Part shown: piece after piece, positions 46,950 to 55,664 of the stretch
Position numbering within the stretch: position 1 is the stretch's first letter
Layout: each line of letters opens with the position of its first letter
Assembly (NCBI RefSeq): GCF_013283665.1
Contig: NZ_JABEKU010000002.1
Span: 2,260,060 to 2,324,059, forward strand
Reading direction: 5' to 3'
DNA: 64,000 nucleotides
DNA from: Ensifer sesbaniae
Lineage (GTDB): Bacteria > Pseudomonadota > Alphaproteobacteria > Rhizobiales > Rhizobiaceae
The notes under the pieces: model-generated
Databases searched by the model: none
The model's input: the letters and a program-made list of their open reading frames with translations, nothing else
What the model was told of the DNA's origin: nothing
Program-made: the position numbers and the translations under genes

Positions 46950-47950
46950 GGCCGCCGGTTTGACGCCTGAACGACGGTCACGGCGATCATGTGAAAGACA
47001 TCGTCGACAGTGCAGCCACGCGAAAGGTCGTTGGCGGGCTTAGCAAGCCCTTGCAGGATCGGGCCGATGGCGGTGGCGCCGCCGATGCGCTGGGCGATCT
47101 TGTAGCCGATATTCGCCGCATCGAGATTGGGGAAAACGAAGACATTGGCCTCGCCATGCAGCGCCGAGTTGGGTGCCTTAGCGGCGCTCACCGCCTCGAC
47201 GAAGGCGCTGTCGAACTGCAGTTCTCCATCGATGACGAGACCGGGTGCGGCGGCATGGGCAAGCCTCGTCGCCTCCACCACCTTGGAAACGCGCTCGTGC
47301 GCAGCACTGCCCGCGGTCGAAAACGAGAGCATCGCCACCTTCGCAGGCTGGCCGGAGAGCGCCTCGAAGGACTGCGCCGAAGTCACGGCGATGTCGGCGA
47401 GGCCCGCAGCATCCGGATCCACCACCAAACCGCAATCGGCAAAGACGAAAGCGCCCTTCTTCGCGTGATGCGGTGCACAGAGCATCATCAGGAAGAAGCT
47501 CGAAACGAGACTGACGTCCGGCGCGGGGCCGATGGTCTGGAGCGCGGCGCGCACCGTGTCGGCGGTGGTCGCAACCGCGCCCCCCACCGTACCATCGGCC
47601 GCATCTTCCCGCACCATCATGGCGGCAAAGACGAGCGGCGAACGCACCGCTTCGCCCGCTGCTGCCGCATCCACACCCTTGTTCCGACGCAGTTCATGGT
47701 AAGCCGCAGCAAGGCGCCGGGTAAGCGGTGACGAGGCCGGATCCTCGATGCGGATTTCGCCCGGCCCAGCACCAGCGGCCTCCAGCCGCTCTTCGACAAT
47801 CTTCCGACTACCGACGAGCGTGATCTCGGCGAGACCGGCACGAACGGCCCTGAGGCCCCCCTCGACGATGCGCGGGTCTTCCCCTTCGGCAAGCACGATA
47901 TGGCGCGGCGCGGCCTTCGCGGCTTCGAGAATGCGATCGAGCGGTTTCAT
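46931..47950 (-). CDS. pta: Phosphate acetyltransferase
   Basis: A 339-residue PTA_PTB-family enzyme turning acetyl phosphate from Xsc into acetyl-CoA. Typical blocks are ILAEGEDPRIVEG, VRSPLVFAAMMVRED, FADCGLVVDPDA, VAMLSFSTAGSA and IDGELQFDSAF. It is the short single-domain form. It is last in the taurine operon and its start abuts the YeiH-type stop. Its C-terminal residues PTARPL are encoded by the mosaic repeat, so the native tail was probably replaced. Confidence 0.92.
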   Translation of the reverse strand: MKPLDRILEAAKAAPRHIVLAEGEDPRIVEGGLRAVRAGLAEITLVGSRKIVEERLEAAGAGPGEIRIEDPASSPLTRRLAAAYHELRRNKGVDAAAAGEAVRSPLVFAAMMVREDAADGTVGGAVATTADTVRAALQTIGPAPDVSLVSSFFLMMLCAPHHAKKGAFVFADCGLVVDPDAAGLADIAVTSAQSFEALSGQPAKVAMLSFSTAGSAAHERVSKVVEATRLAHAAAPGLVIDGELQFDSAFVEAVSAAKAPNSALHGEANVFVFPNLDAANIGYKIAQRIGGATAIGPILQGLAKPANDLSRGCTVDDVFHMIAVTVVQASNRRPTARPL

Positions 47951-48987
47951 CAGGCGTGCCCCAGATAGTGAATGCCGACGAGGATGAAGAGAGCGATGAA
48001 GATGGTTTCGGCAACGATCAGCGCGACCGCATCGCCGCCGACGTCGAGCACGCGGCGAAGCGAAGTGCGCATGCCGACGGCGACGATGCCGGCGAGCAGC
48101 GCCCAGCGCGAGGTCTCCATCCCGGCCTTTGCGACCATTTCCGGCACGAAGCCGAAGGAGTTCAGCGCCGCAAAGATCAGGAAGGCGACGACGAAGCCGG
48201 GCAACAGCGGCGGGCGCTTGCCGGTCTCACCCTCGAGCTGCGGCACCTTGCGCAGTGCCAGCGAGAAGGTCAGCACGACCGGCGCCAGCATGGTGACGCG
48301 GATCAGCTTGACGAGGGTCGCCGTCTCGCCCGCCTCCGGCGAGACCGAAAAGCCGGCGCCGACGACCTGGGCGACATCATGGATCGTGCCACCGAAGAAG
48401 ATCCCGGTCGCCCGCGCATCGAGCCCCATGGTCTGGGCGATGATCGGATAGGCAATCATCGCAAGGGTCGAGAGTACCGTGACCGAGAGCACGGTGAAGA
48501 TCAGGTTGCGCTCGGAAAACTCGTTCTTCGGCAGCACCGCGGCGATCGCCATTGCCGCCGAGGCGCCGCAGATGGCGACGGAACCGCTGGTGATGAGCGC
48601 CAACCGCCAGCCGCGGCCGAGCAGTTTGGCTGCGAGCAACCCGAAACCGATCGTCGCGGCAATGGCAGAAACGAGCAGCAGGATCGTACCGGCGCCAAGC
48701 CCGATCAGGAGGTCGACGCTGATGCGCATACCGAGCAGCGCCACGCCGATGCGCAGCACCTTCTTGGCGCAGAAATCGATGCCGGCGACGCAACGCCCCT
48801 CCTCCGAGAGAAAATGAAAGGCAATGCCGAGCAGCAGCGCCATCAGCATGGCCGGCGCACCATAGTGGTCGGAGAGGAACTGCGCAGCAACGGCGACCGC
48901 CGCGGTAACGGCGAAGCCTGGCCAATAGGCCGAAAATCCAGAGGGCATGCTGCGGAAACGTTCGTGGACGGAGGCGGTGAAGGTCAT
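47950..48987 (-). CDS. YeiH/UPF0324-family membrane protein, putative sulfate/sulfite exporter (TauZ-like)
   Basis: A 345-residue membrane protein with about ten spans and the YeiH hallmarks LRIGVALLGMRIS, SGSVAICGASAAMAIAAV and FFGGTIHDVAQVVGAGFS. Members of this family occur repeatedly in sulfonate-degrading operons and are thought to export sulfate or sulfite released from the substrate; that role is inferred. The start at 48987 (MTFTASVHERF) is chosen, with upstream frame rejected as overlapping xsc. It is separated from xsc by 71 bp containing a hairpin and abuts pta. Confidence 0.85.
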   Translation of the reverse strand: MTFTASVHERFRSMPSGFSAYWPGFAVTAAVAVAAQFLSDHYGAPAMLMALLLGIAFHFLSEEGRCVAGIDFCAKKVLRIGVALLGMRISVDLLIGLGAGTILLLVSAIAATIGFGLLAAKLLGRGWRLALITSGSVAICGASAAMAIAAVLPKNEFSERNLIFTVLSVTVLSTLAMIAYPIIAQTMGLDARATGIFFGGTIHDVAQVVGAGFSVSPEAGETATLVKLIRVTMLAPVVLTFSLALRKVPQLEGETGKRPPLLPGFVVAFLIFAALNSFGFVPEMVAKAGMETSRWALLAGIVAVGMRTSLRRVLDVGGDAVALIVAETIFIALFILVGIHYLGHA

Positions 48988-49018
48988 GTTTGCGTTCCGG
49001 TCGCTTGCGGGAAGCTTC

Positions 49019-49043
49019 GCCTGCCCGGGCTGACCGGGCAGGC
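49019..49043 (-). terminator. Hairpin between xsc and the YeiH-type gene
   Basis: GCCTGCCCGG and CCGGGCAGGC form a perfect 10-bp stem with loop GCTGA, starting 15 bases after the xsc stop codon on the transcribed strand. No U-run follows, so it may protect or attenuate the transcript rather than end it. Confidence 0.55.
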
Positions 49044-49058
49044 ATGGTCTGTGAACGG

Positions 49059-50834
49059 TCACGCCCGCTTCTGCGGACGCATGTCGGCACGGTCGATGCC
49101 GGCGACCGGCACCGGCTTCTTCATCGCGTCGCGGCGGAAGGGTTCGCCAAGCTCCTGGTTGAGGATGACTTCGATGAAAGTCGTCACGCCGTTCTTCTGG
49201 TCGGCGATCGCATTGGAGAGCGCCTCGGTCAGTGCTGCCGTGGTATTGACGGCAACGCCCTTCAGGCCGCAGCCCTCGGCGACTTTCGCGTAGGAGAGAT
49301 TGGGATTGAGCTCGGTGCCGACGAAATTGTTGGCGTACCAAAGCGTCGTGTTGCGCTTTTCCGCACCCCATTGGTAGTTGCGGAAGATCACCATGGTGAT
49401 GGCCGGCCAGCCCTCGCGGCCGATCGAACCCATCTCGTTCATCGAGATGCCGAAGGCCCCGTCGCCGGCAAAGCCGACCACCGGCACATCCGGGCAACCG
49501 ATCTTGGCGCCGACGATCGACGGGAAGCCGTAACCGCAGGGCCCGAACATGCCGGGTGCGAGATATTTCCGGCCGGCCTCGAAGGTCGGATAGGCGTTAC
49601 CGATCGCGCAATTGTTGCCGATGTCGGTGGAGATGATCGCCTCCTTGGGCAGAGCCGCCTGGATCGCCCGCCAGGCCTGGCGCGGCGACATGCGGTTCGG
49701 CTCGCGCGAACGTGCGGTCTCGTTCCACTCCGTGCCCGGATCGTCGTCCTCGTGATCCATGGAGGAGAGCTGCTGCTGCCAGGCCGAACGGGTCTGGTGG
49801 ATCGCAGCCTTGCGCTCCTCGCGGCCGGCATCACCGGCCGACGGCGAGAGCTGCTCGAGGATCTGGCGGGCGACCTGCTTGGCGTCGCCGCAGATGCCGA
49901 CCGTCACCTTCTTGGTGAGGCCGATCCGGTCGGCATTGATGTCGACCTGGATGATCGCGGCGTTCTTCGGCCAATAGTCGATGCCGTAGCCCGGCAAGGT
50001 CGAGAAGGGATTGAGCCGGGTGCCGAGCGCCAGTACGACGTCGGCCTTGGAGATCAGCTCCATCGCCGCCTTCGAGCCGTTGTAGCCGAGCGGACCGACC
50101 GACAGGCGATGGCTGCCGGGGAAGGCGTCATTGTGCTGATAGCCACAGCAAACCGGTGCATCGAGCCGCTCGGCAAGCTTCATGGAATCGCCAATGGCAT
50201 TGCCGATGACGACGCCGGCGCCATTGAGGATGACCGGGAATTTCGCCTCTGAAAGCAACTTGGCCGCTTCTGCGATCGCCTGCGGCCCGCCGGCCGGACG
50301 CTCGAAACGGACGATTGCCGGCAGGTCGACGTCGATGACCTGGGTCCAGTAGTCGCGCGGGATGTTGATCTGCGCCGGGGCGCAGCCGCGCCAGGCTTTT
50401 TCGATGACCCGGTTCAGCACCTCGGGAATGCGGGAGGGATCGCGCACTTCCTCCTGATAGCAGACCATCTCCTCAAACATCGCCATCTGGTCGACTTCCT
50501 GGAAACCGCCCTGGCCGATCGTCTTGTTGGCCGCCTGCGGCGTGACCATCAAAAGCGGCGTGTGGTTCCAGTAGGCGGTCTTGATCGCCGTGATGAAACC
50601 GGTGACGCCGGGGCCGTTCTGGCCGATCGCGATCGACATCGTGCCGGTGGCGCGGCTGAAGCCGTCGGCCATCATGCCGGCATTGGTCTCGTGGGCGCAG
50701 TCCCAGAACTTGATGCCGGCCTTGGGGAACAGATCCGACACCGGCATCATGGCCGAGCCGATGATGCCGAAGGCATGTTCGAGGCCATGCATCTGCAAGA
50801 CTTTGACGAAGGCTTCCTCGGTGGTCATTTTCAT
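49059..50834 (-). CDS. xsc: Sulfoacetaldehyde acetyltransferase
   Basis: A 591-residue thiamine-diphosphate enzyme that desulfonates sulfoacetaldehyde with phosphate to acetyl phosphate and sulfite. Visible are the catalytic Glu in AHETNAGMMADGFSRATG, IGQNGPGVTGFITAIKTAYWNHTPLL, and the ThDP/Mg motif GDGAFGISMNEM...NYQWGAEKRN. Length and these blocks are diagnostic for Xsc. It follows tauY by 35 bp and precedes the exporter and pta genes, completing the taurine route. Confidence 0.93.
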   Translation of the reverse strand: MKMTTEEAFVKVLQMHGLEHAFGIIGSAMMPVSDLFPKAGIKFWDCAHETNAGMMADGFSRATGTMSIAIGQNGPGVTGFITAIKTAYWNHTPLLMVTPQAANKTIGQGGFQEVDQMAMFEEMVCYQEEVRDPSRIPEVLNRVIEKAWRGCAPAQINIPRDYWTQVIDVDLPAIVRFERPAGGPQAIAEAAKLLSEAKFPVILNGAGVVIGNAIGDSMKLAERLDAPVCCGYQHNDAFPGSHRLSVGPLGYNGSKAAMELISKADVVLALGTRLNPFSTLPGYGIDYWPKNAAIIQVDINADRIGLTKKVTVGICGDAKQVARQILEQLSPSAGDAGREERKAAIHQTRSAWQQQLSSMDHEDDDPGTEWNETARSREPNRMSPRQAWRAIQAALPKEAIISTDIGNNCAIGNAYPTFEAGRKYLAPGMFGPCGYGFPSIVGAKIGCPDVPVVGFAGDGAFGISMNEMGSIGREGWPAITMVIFRNYQWGAEKRNTTLWYANNFVGTELNPNLSYAKVAEGCGLKGVAVNTTAALTEALSNAIADQKNGVTTFIEVILNQELGEPFRRDAMKKPVPVAGIDRADMRPQKRA

Positions 50835-50869
50835 GGGGCAGTTCCTTTCCTGGGAATTATTTCAAAGAG

Positions 50870-52270
50870 TTAGAGGATCTCGTCGCGGAGGTAGTACCAG
50901 CGGTACATTCCCCATTGGCCAAGCCGGCGGAACGGCGTCAAAAGCCCGTGGCTCGGCAAGGGCGAGGTGAAGATGGGAAGGTCGAGGGCGCCGCCCTTGC
51001 CGGCGACCATCTGGGCCATGCGGCGGCCGGCCTGGGCGGAATACATGACGCCGTTGCCGCCATAACCCATGGCGTAGAACAGCCTTTGGCCCGGATCCGG
51101 CTGGAAGATGCGCGGCATCATGTCGTGGCTGACATCCACCCAGCCCCACCAGGAGTAGTCGATGTCGATGCCCTTCAGCGCCGGAAACTTGCGGTAGAGA
51201 CCTCCGAGCAGCAGCTCGAGATGCTTCGGATTGCCGGCATCGCGCCCGGTGATGGCGCTGCGACTGCCGATCTGCACGCGGCCATCGGGCAGCATGCGGT
51301 AGTAGTGGCGGAGTGTGCGCGTGTCGGTGAGCGGTATGCGCGCCTTGAAGTTCAGCGCCTGCTGCTCGCCTTCAGTCAGCGGCCGGGTGACGATCGAGTT
51401 CGACAGGATCGGCATCAGCCGGTGGCGCGTGAGCGCATTCATGCCGGGTGACGTGTAGCCCGCGGTTGCAATGCAGACGGCGCGGGCACGAACCGTGCCG
51501 CCTGGCGTCGTCAGGTAGTGCAAGCCACCCTTCGCCGTGCAGGAGAGCACGGGACTGGAGGTATGCACCTTTGCGCCAAGCCGGCGGGCGAGATTCAGGT
51601 AGCCGAAGGCGAGCTTTGCCGCATGAATGCCCATGCCGTCTGGCTCATACATCGCCCCGCGCGCTTCCTCGTCGCGGACGAAATCGCGGTGGATCTCCTC
51701 GCGCGAGACCATGCGGGCTCGGTAGCCAAACGTGTCGTTGAGGACGCGAACCTCGCTCTCGAGCGCCGGCAGCATCTTGTCGCGGTGGGCGATATAGAGA
51801 TGGCCGCCGTCCTGCGGATCGCAGTCGATCTCCGGTTCCCGGACCAGCGCCCGGAAAAGGTCGAAGCCTTCGGCGATCTCGGCATGCATCTTTCTGGCGA
51901 CATCCACACCCCAACGGGCAATCCATTGCGAGCGCTTCAGCCGGCCGGCGGAAATCTGCGCCTGCCCGCCATTGCGGGTGCTGCAGCCCCAGGCAACGCC
52001 ATTGGCCTCCAGCACCGTCGCCTTGATGCCGTGGTCGCGCGCCAGATGGATGGCACAGGAGAGGCCGGTATAGCCCGAACCGATGATGGCGACGTCGACA
52101 TCGATGTCCCGGGTGACGGGACCGTCATCCTCGGGTTCGGGCCCGGCGGTACCAATCCAGTAGGTCGGCGCATAGTCCTTGCCCGTGCCGGGGCTGCGGG
52201 CATGGTTGGGATCGTAGGCCGGATCAAACGGCTGCCTTGCGGGCTTGAGGGGTGTGGCGCGCAGTTGCAT
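50870..52270 (-). CDS. tauY: Taurine dehydrogenase large subunit (FAD oxidoreductase)
   Basis: A 466-residue DAO-type flavoprotein. The FAD motif GSGYTG is at 64-69, followed by AWGCSTRNGGQAQISAG and a C-terminal YAMGYGGNGVMYSAQAG, as in gamma-glutamylputrescine-oxidase-like enzymes. With the small protein encoded 18 bp upstream (TauX) it fits the TauXY taurine dehydrogenase, which deaminates taurine to sulfoacetaldehyde and ammonia. Position between tauC/tauX and xsc supports this. No tpa aminotransferase is present, so this is the only visible route to sulfoacetaldehyde. Confidence 0.85.
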   Translation of the reverse strand: MQLRATPLKPARQPFDPAYDPNHARSPGTGKDYAPTYWIGTAGPEPEDDGPVTRDIDVDVAIIGSGYTGLSCAIHLARDHGIKATVLEANGVAWGCSTRNGGQAQISAGRLKRSQWIARWGVDVARKMHAEIAEGFDLFRALVREPEIDCDPQDGGHLYIAHRDKMLPALESEVRVLNDTFGYRARMVSREEIHRDFVRDEEARGAMYEPDGMGIHAAKLAFGYLNLARRLGAKVHTSSPVLSCTAKGGLHYLTTPGGTVRARAVCIATAGYTSPGMNALTRHRLMPILSNSIVTRPLTEGEQQALNFKARIPLTDTRTLRHYYRMLPDGRVQIGSRSAITGRDAGNPKHLELLLGGLYRKFPALKGIDIDYSWWGWVDVSHDMMPRIFQPDPGQRLFYAMGYGGNGVMYSAQAGRRMAQMVAGKGGALDLPIFTSPLPSHGLLTPFRRLGQWGMYRWYYLRDEIL

Positions 52271-52288
52271 GGCTCTTGCTCCAGGCCA

Positions 52289-52675
52289 TCAGTAGCGGGG
52301 TTGCAGGACCGGGCGGTTCTTGCGGAACGCCTGCTTGCGCACGATCTTGCCGTTGCGGAATGTGAAGAGGTCGCAGCCTTCCGCCTCGATGCGGCTGCCA
52401 TCGGCCGCCGTGCCCGAGAAGGTCCATTCGGACACGCCGCGATCGCCCTCGACGAAGTGGCTATGGTTGCCCCACTCGGCATCCGGCATCGATTTCCAGA
52501 CGCTGCTGAAAGCATCTGCGATCGCTCCGGTGCCGACGAAGCGGGTGCCGTGGATCTCCGGCCCGCCGACCGCATTGAATACGCAGTCCTCGGCGAAGAA
52601 GCGCATGACCCCGTCAATGTCGTGCCGGTTGAAGGCATCGAACAAGGTTTTGAGATCGGTTGCAGAGAGTGTCAT
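52289..52675 (-). CDS. tauX: Taurine dehydrogenase small subunit (NTF2/SnoaL-like)
   Basis: A 128-residue NTF2-like protein (LFDAFNRHDIDGVMRFFAEDCVFNAVGG, FVGTGAIADAFSSVW, CDLFTFRNGKIVRKQAF). TauX proteins are small partners of the TauY flavoenzyme; the gene is 18 bp upstream of tauY. Its role in the dehydrogenase is not settled from sequence. It is worth noting that an NTF2-like domain is also fused to a flavoprotein at 5728-7527 in this window. Confidence 0.82.
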   Translation of the reverse strand: MTLSATDLKTLFDAFNRHDIDGVMRFFAEDCVFNAVGGPEIHGTRFVGTGAIADAFSSVWKSMPDAEWGNHSHFVEGDRGVSEWTFSGTAADGSRIEAEGCDLFTFRNGKIVRKQAFRKNRPVLQPRY

Positions 52676-52785
52676 GGTCCTGTCCTTTGGCTTGGTCCGA
52701 AGGCATGGCTTCGCCGGAGACGGGAAATGCCGTCTTCAAAAGGCCGCCAGGCCGAATTCAGATAAAGTGTCGAAGTTGCCGCCGG

Positions 52786-53613
52786 TTACAGGCGGCCCTT
52801 CCAGGGGATCAGCGCCTTTTCGAGGTAGCGGATCAAAAGATCGAAGGCGAAAGCGAAGATGCCGATGATGAAGATGCCCATGATCACGGTATCGCTTTCG
52901 AGGTTTTCGGCGGCGTTGAGGACCATGAAGCCCAGGCCTCGGTTTGCAGCAACCATTTCCGCGGCCACCAGAGTGGTCCAGCCGACGCCGATGCCGATGC
53001 GCATGCCGGTGAAGATCTCGGGCAAGGCGGCCTTCATGATCACCTGGCTGATCACCTGTCCGCGCGTGGCTCCCATCGCATAGGCCGCGTGGATCTGTTC
53101 GGTCGAGACCGAACGTACCCCTGCCCTTGCGGCAATCGCCATCGGCGCGAAGATCGCCAGATAGATCAGGAACACCTTCGGGAACTCGCCGATGCCAAGC
53201 CAGATGATCACCAGCGGCAGGTAGGCAAGCGGCGGCAGCGGCCGGTAAAATTCGATGATCGGATCGAAGAGGCCGCGCACGACGCGATTGACCCCCATCA
53301 GGATGCCGATCGGCACCGCCGTCACCAACGCCAGCAGGAAGGCACCGAAGACGCGGCCGATACTGGCGAGCGTATGCTCTATCAGCGTCGAGTTCGAAAC
53401 GCCGTCGGTCAGCGCCAGTATGAATTTGTCCCAGACCGCCAGCGGCGACGGCAGGAAGAGCGGTTTGACCCAGCCGGATTCGGTGACGGTGAACCAGAGG
53501 GCGACGAGAACGACCGTCGTTGCGAAACTGATCAGGCCGCTGCTTCCGTCACCTGGCGCACCGAAGATCTTTCCGGCCTTGGCGGGCTTGGCCCGTGTCA
53601 CTCTATCAAGCAT
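52786..53613 (-). CDS. tauC: Taurine ABC transporter permease TauC
   Basis: A 275-residue permease with about six spans (first FATTVVLVALWFTVTESGW). The coupling loop is STEQIHAAYAMGATRGQVISQVIMKAALPEI, and it has PLPPLAYLPLVIIWLGIGEFPKVFLIYLAIFAP, highly typical of TauC/SsuC. Its start at 53613 overlaps the tauB stop by 8 bases, with GGAGG inside tauB. Confidence 0.92.
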   Translation of the reverse strand: MLDRVTRAKPAKAGKIFGAPGDGSSGLISFATTVVLVALWFTVTESGWVKPLFLPSPLAVWDKFILALTDGVSNSTLIEHTLASIGRVFGAFLLALVTAVPIGILMGVNRVVRGLFDPIIEFYRPLPPLAYLPLVIIWLGIGEFPKVFLIYLAIFAPMAIAARAGVRSVSTEQIHAAYAMGATRGQVISQVIMKAALPEIFTGMRIGIGVGWTTLVAAEMVAANRGLGFMVLNAAENLESDTVIMGIFIIGIFAFAFDLLIRYLEKALIPWKGRL

Positions 53614-54418
53614 GGGCCACCTCCGGGTTGCCGGACGCACGTTCGTCGCCATAGATGATGCCGAGCACTTCCTCGCGCATGCGGATGAATTCCGGGCTGG
53701 ACTTGATCGCACGCGCATTGCCCTCGGCGAGGAAACGCTTGTTGAAGTCGAGCTCGTAGGTGTGGGTGATGCGGCCCGGGCGCGGCGACATGACGATCAG
53801 CCGCGAGCCGAGGAACAGCGCCTCTTCGACGCTGTGGGTGATGAAGAAGAACATCTTGTTGGTGAGCTGCCAGACCTTGAGCAGCAGTTCCTGAATGGTC
53901 TCTCGCGTCAGCGCGTCGAGCGCTGCCATCGGCTCGTCCATCAGCAGCATGGCGGGATCGCAGGTCAGTGCCCGCGCAATGCCGACGCGTTGCTGCATGC
54001 CGCCCGACAGGTGATAGATCATGTGCCGGTGGAAGTCCTGCAGCCCGACCAAGGCGAGGTTCCTGGTGGCGAGTTCCCGCCTCGTCGCCTTGTCGACACC
54101 ACGCAGCTTGAGACCGAATTCGGTGTTCTCGATCACGTTGAGCCACGGCAGAAGAGCGTGTTTCTGGAAGACCACGCCACGTTCGGCGCCCGGCCCGTTG
54201 ACCTGGTGGTTGCCAAGCGTGATATCGCCCTCCGAGGGGGCCATGAAGCCCGCCATCAGATTGAGCAAGGTGGTTTTTCCGCAGCCGGAAGCACCCAATG
54301 CAACGACGAAATCGCCGCTGTTGATGGTAAGGTTCACACCTTTCAAGGCGATGATCGCCTGGTCCGAGTACAGGCCCGGATAGGTCAGACTGATGTTCCT
54401 GACGCTCAGTGTTTCCAT
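53606..54418 (-). CDS. tauB: Taurine ABC transporter ATP-binding protein TauB
   Basis: A 270-residue ATPase: Walker A GASGCGKTT, Q-loop VVFQKHALLPWL, signature LSGGMQQRVGIARA, Walker B LLMDEPMAALDA, H-loop ITHSVEEA. It is the nitrate/taurine-type (TauB/SsuB) subfamily, lacking a TOBE extension. It sits between tauA (86 bp upstream) and tauC (overlapping). Confidence 0.92.
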   Translation of the reverse strand: METLSVRNISLTYPGLYSDQAIIALKGVNLTINSGDFVVALGASGCGKTTLLNLMAGFMAPSEGDITLGNHQVNGPGAERGVVFQKHALLPWLNVIENTEFGLKLRGVDKATRRELATRNLALVGLQDFHRHMIYHLSGGMQQRVGIARALTCDPAMLLMDEPMAALDALTRETIQELLLKVWQLTNKMFFFITHSVEEALFLGSRLIVMSPRPGRITHTYELDFNKRFLAEGNARAIKSSPEFIRMREEVLGIIYGDERASGNPEVAHA

Positions 54419-54504
54419 GAGAAATGCCTCCCTGCACCTCGGTCACGGTCTCGATGATGGACGCACCGGCCGCTCCCCACGGCCGGCGCAACAGGCAGAA
54501 TACG

Positions 54505-55521
54505 CTATTGCGCGGCAGCCTTCGCGAAGTTCGCGTTGACGTAGGGCGCATAGTCGTCAAGCGAATTGCCGATCTGCTTCTGTTCGACCAGGAATTTTGC
54601 GCTCTCGCCGAGCGCGCGCGTCGCACCGCCGCCGAGCCAGACGTCGGAGGCCTGCTCATCCGCATTCGGGAAAGAGAGGAGGCGCAGGGCTTCCACCGTG
54701 CTCGGGCCGTCGCCGCCGATCAGCTTGACGATACCCTGGACCTCGGCCGACTCTTCCGTCCAGGCGGCCTTGTTGGAATTGTAGTCGGCATAGGCTTTCG
54801 CCAGGACCTTGGTGAAGGCCTCCATCAGCTTCGGGTTTTCTTCCGCCCAGGCCTTGTCGACCACCAGGCCGTCGAAGGTCGGTACGCTCGCCGCACCGAT
54901 CACCTCGGAATCGGAGATCGTCTTGCCGGTCTTCTGGATTTCGGAAAGCGCCGGCGGCCAGACATAGGCGGCATCGATATCGCCACGCTGCCAGGCGGCG
55001 ACGATCTGCGGCGGCTTCAGGTTGAGGATCTCCACCTCGCGGGGATCGACGTTCCAGACCTTGTTCATGCCGACAAGCAGATGGAAGTGCGAGGTCGAGA
55101 CGAAGGGGACGGCGACTTTCTTGCCCTTGAGGTCGGCCGGCGTTTCGATGCCCGAGCCGTCGCGCGCAACCAGCGCTTCCGACTGGCCGATATTGTCGAG
55201 GATCCAGAAGAGCTGCAGGTCGACACCGCGTGTGGCGGCAGCCGCCGTGCCGGTCGACCCGAGAACGCCGATCGGCACGTCGCCGGAAGCAAGCGCCGTC
55301 GTGATGTCGCCGGCCGAGCTGAACTGACGCCAGTCGATCGAATAGCCGGCTTCCTTGGCCGCCGCGTCGAAACGGCCATCGGCGATCGCGGCGACGAAGG
55401 GGCCAACGATCTGCTGATAGCCGACGACAAGCTTCGTCTCCGCATAAGCTGCGCTGGATGCGGCAAGGCTCGCCACGATGCTGGCTGCTGCTGCCAACCG
55501 CTTGAAATGTCCATGTAGCAT
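54505..55521 (-). CDS. tauA: Taurine-binding periplasmic protein TauA
   Basis: A 338-residue binding protein. Signal peptide MLHGHFKRLAAAASIVASLAASSAAYA precedes ETKLVVGYQQIVGPFVAAIADGRFD. Other family blocks are SSAGDITTALASGDVPIGVLGSTGTAAAATRGVDLQLFWI and AWQRGDIDAAYVWPP. It is first in the taurine operon, divergent from tauR, with TauR-type direct repeats in the gap. Confidence 0.92.
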   Translation of the reverse strand: MLHGHFKRLAAAASIVASLAASSAAYAETKLVVGYQQIVGPFVAAIADGRFDAAAKEAGYSIDWRQFSSAGDITTALASGDVPIGVLGSTGTAAAATRGVDLQLFWILDNIGQSEALVARDGSGIETPADLKGKKVAVPFVSTSHFHLLVGMNKVWNVDPREVEILNLKPPQIVAAWQRGDIDAAYVWPPALSEIQKTGKTISDSEVIGAASVPTFDGLVVDKAWAEENPKLMEAFTKVLAKAYADYNSNKAAWTEESAEVQGIVKLIGGDGPSTVEALRLLSFPNADEQASDVWLGGGATRALGESAKFLVEQKQIGNSLDDYAPYVNANFAKAAAQ

Positions 55522-55605
55522 TCTTCGTTCTCCTCTTTGATTATTGATTGACCGGTTTTTCCGGCCTTGCTGACGACGATAAGGCCGAGGCTTGGCTTGC
55601 GTTAT

Positions 55606-55637
55606 ATCCAGTTTGGAAGTTGAATAGATCCAGATTG
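55606..55637. promoter_or_regulatory. Direct repeats ATCCAG(T/A)TTG, probable TauR sites
   Basis: ATCCAGTTTG at 55606-55615 and ATCCAGATTG at 55628-55637 are 9/10 identical and start 22 bp apart, about two helical turns. They lie between divergent tauA and tauR. MocR-type TauR of Rhodobacter is known to bind paired direct repeats containing CTGGA-like cores (the complement of TCCAG), which supports the call. Confidence 0.7.
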
Positions 55638-55664
55638 AGCTCGCTGAGGGCCGCCTTTGTGCGC

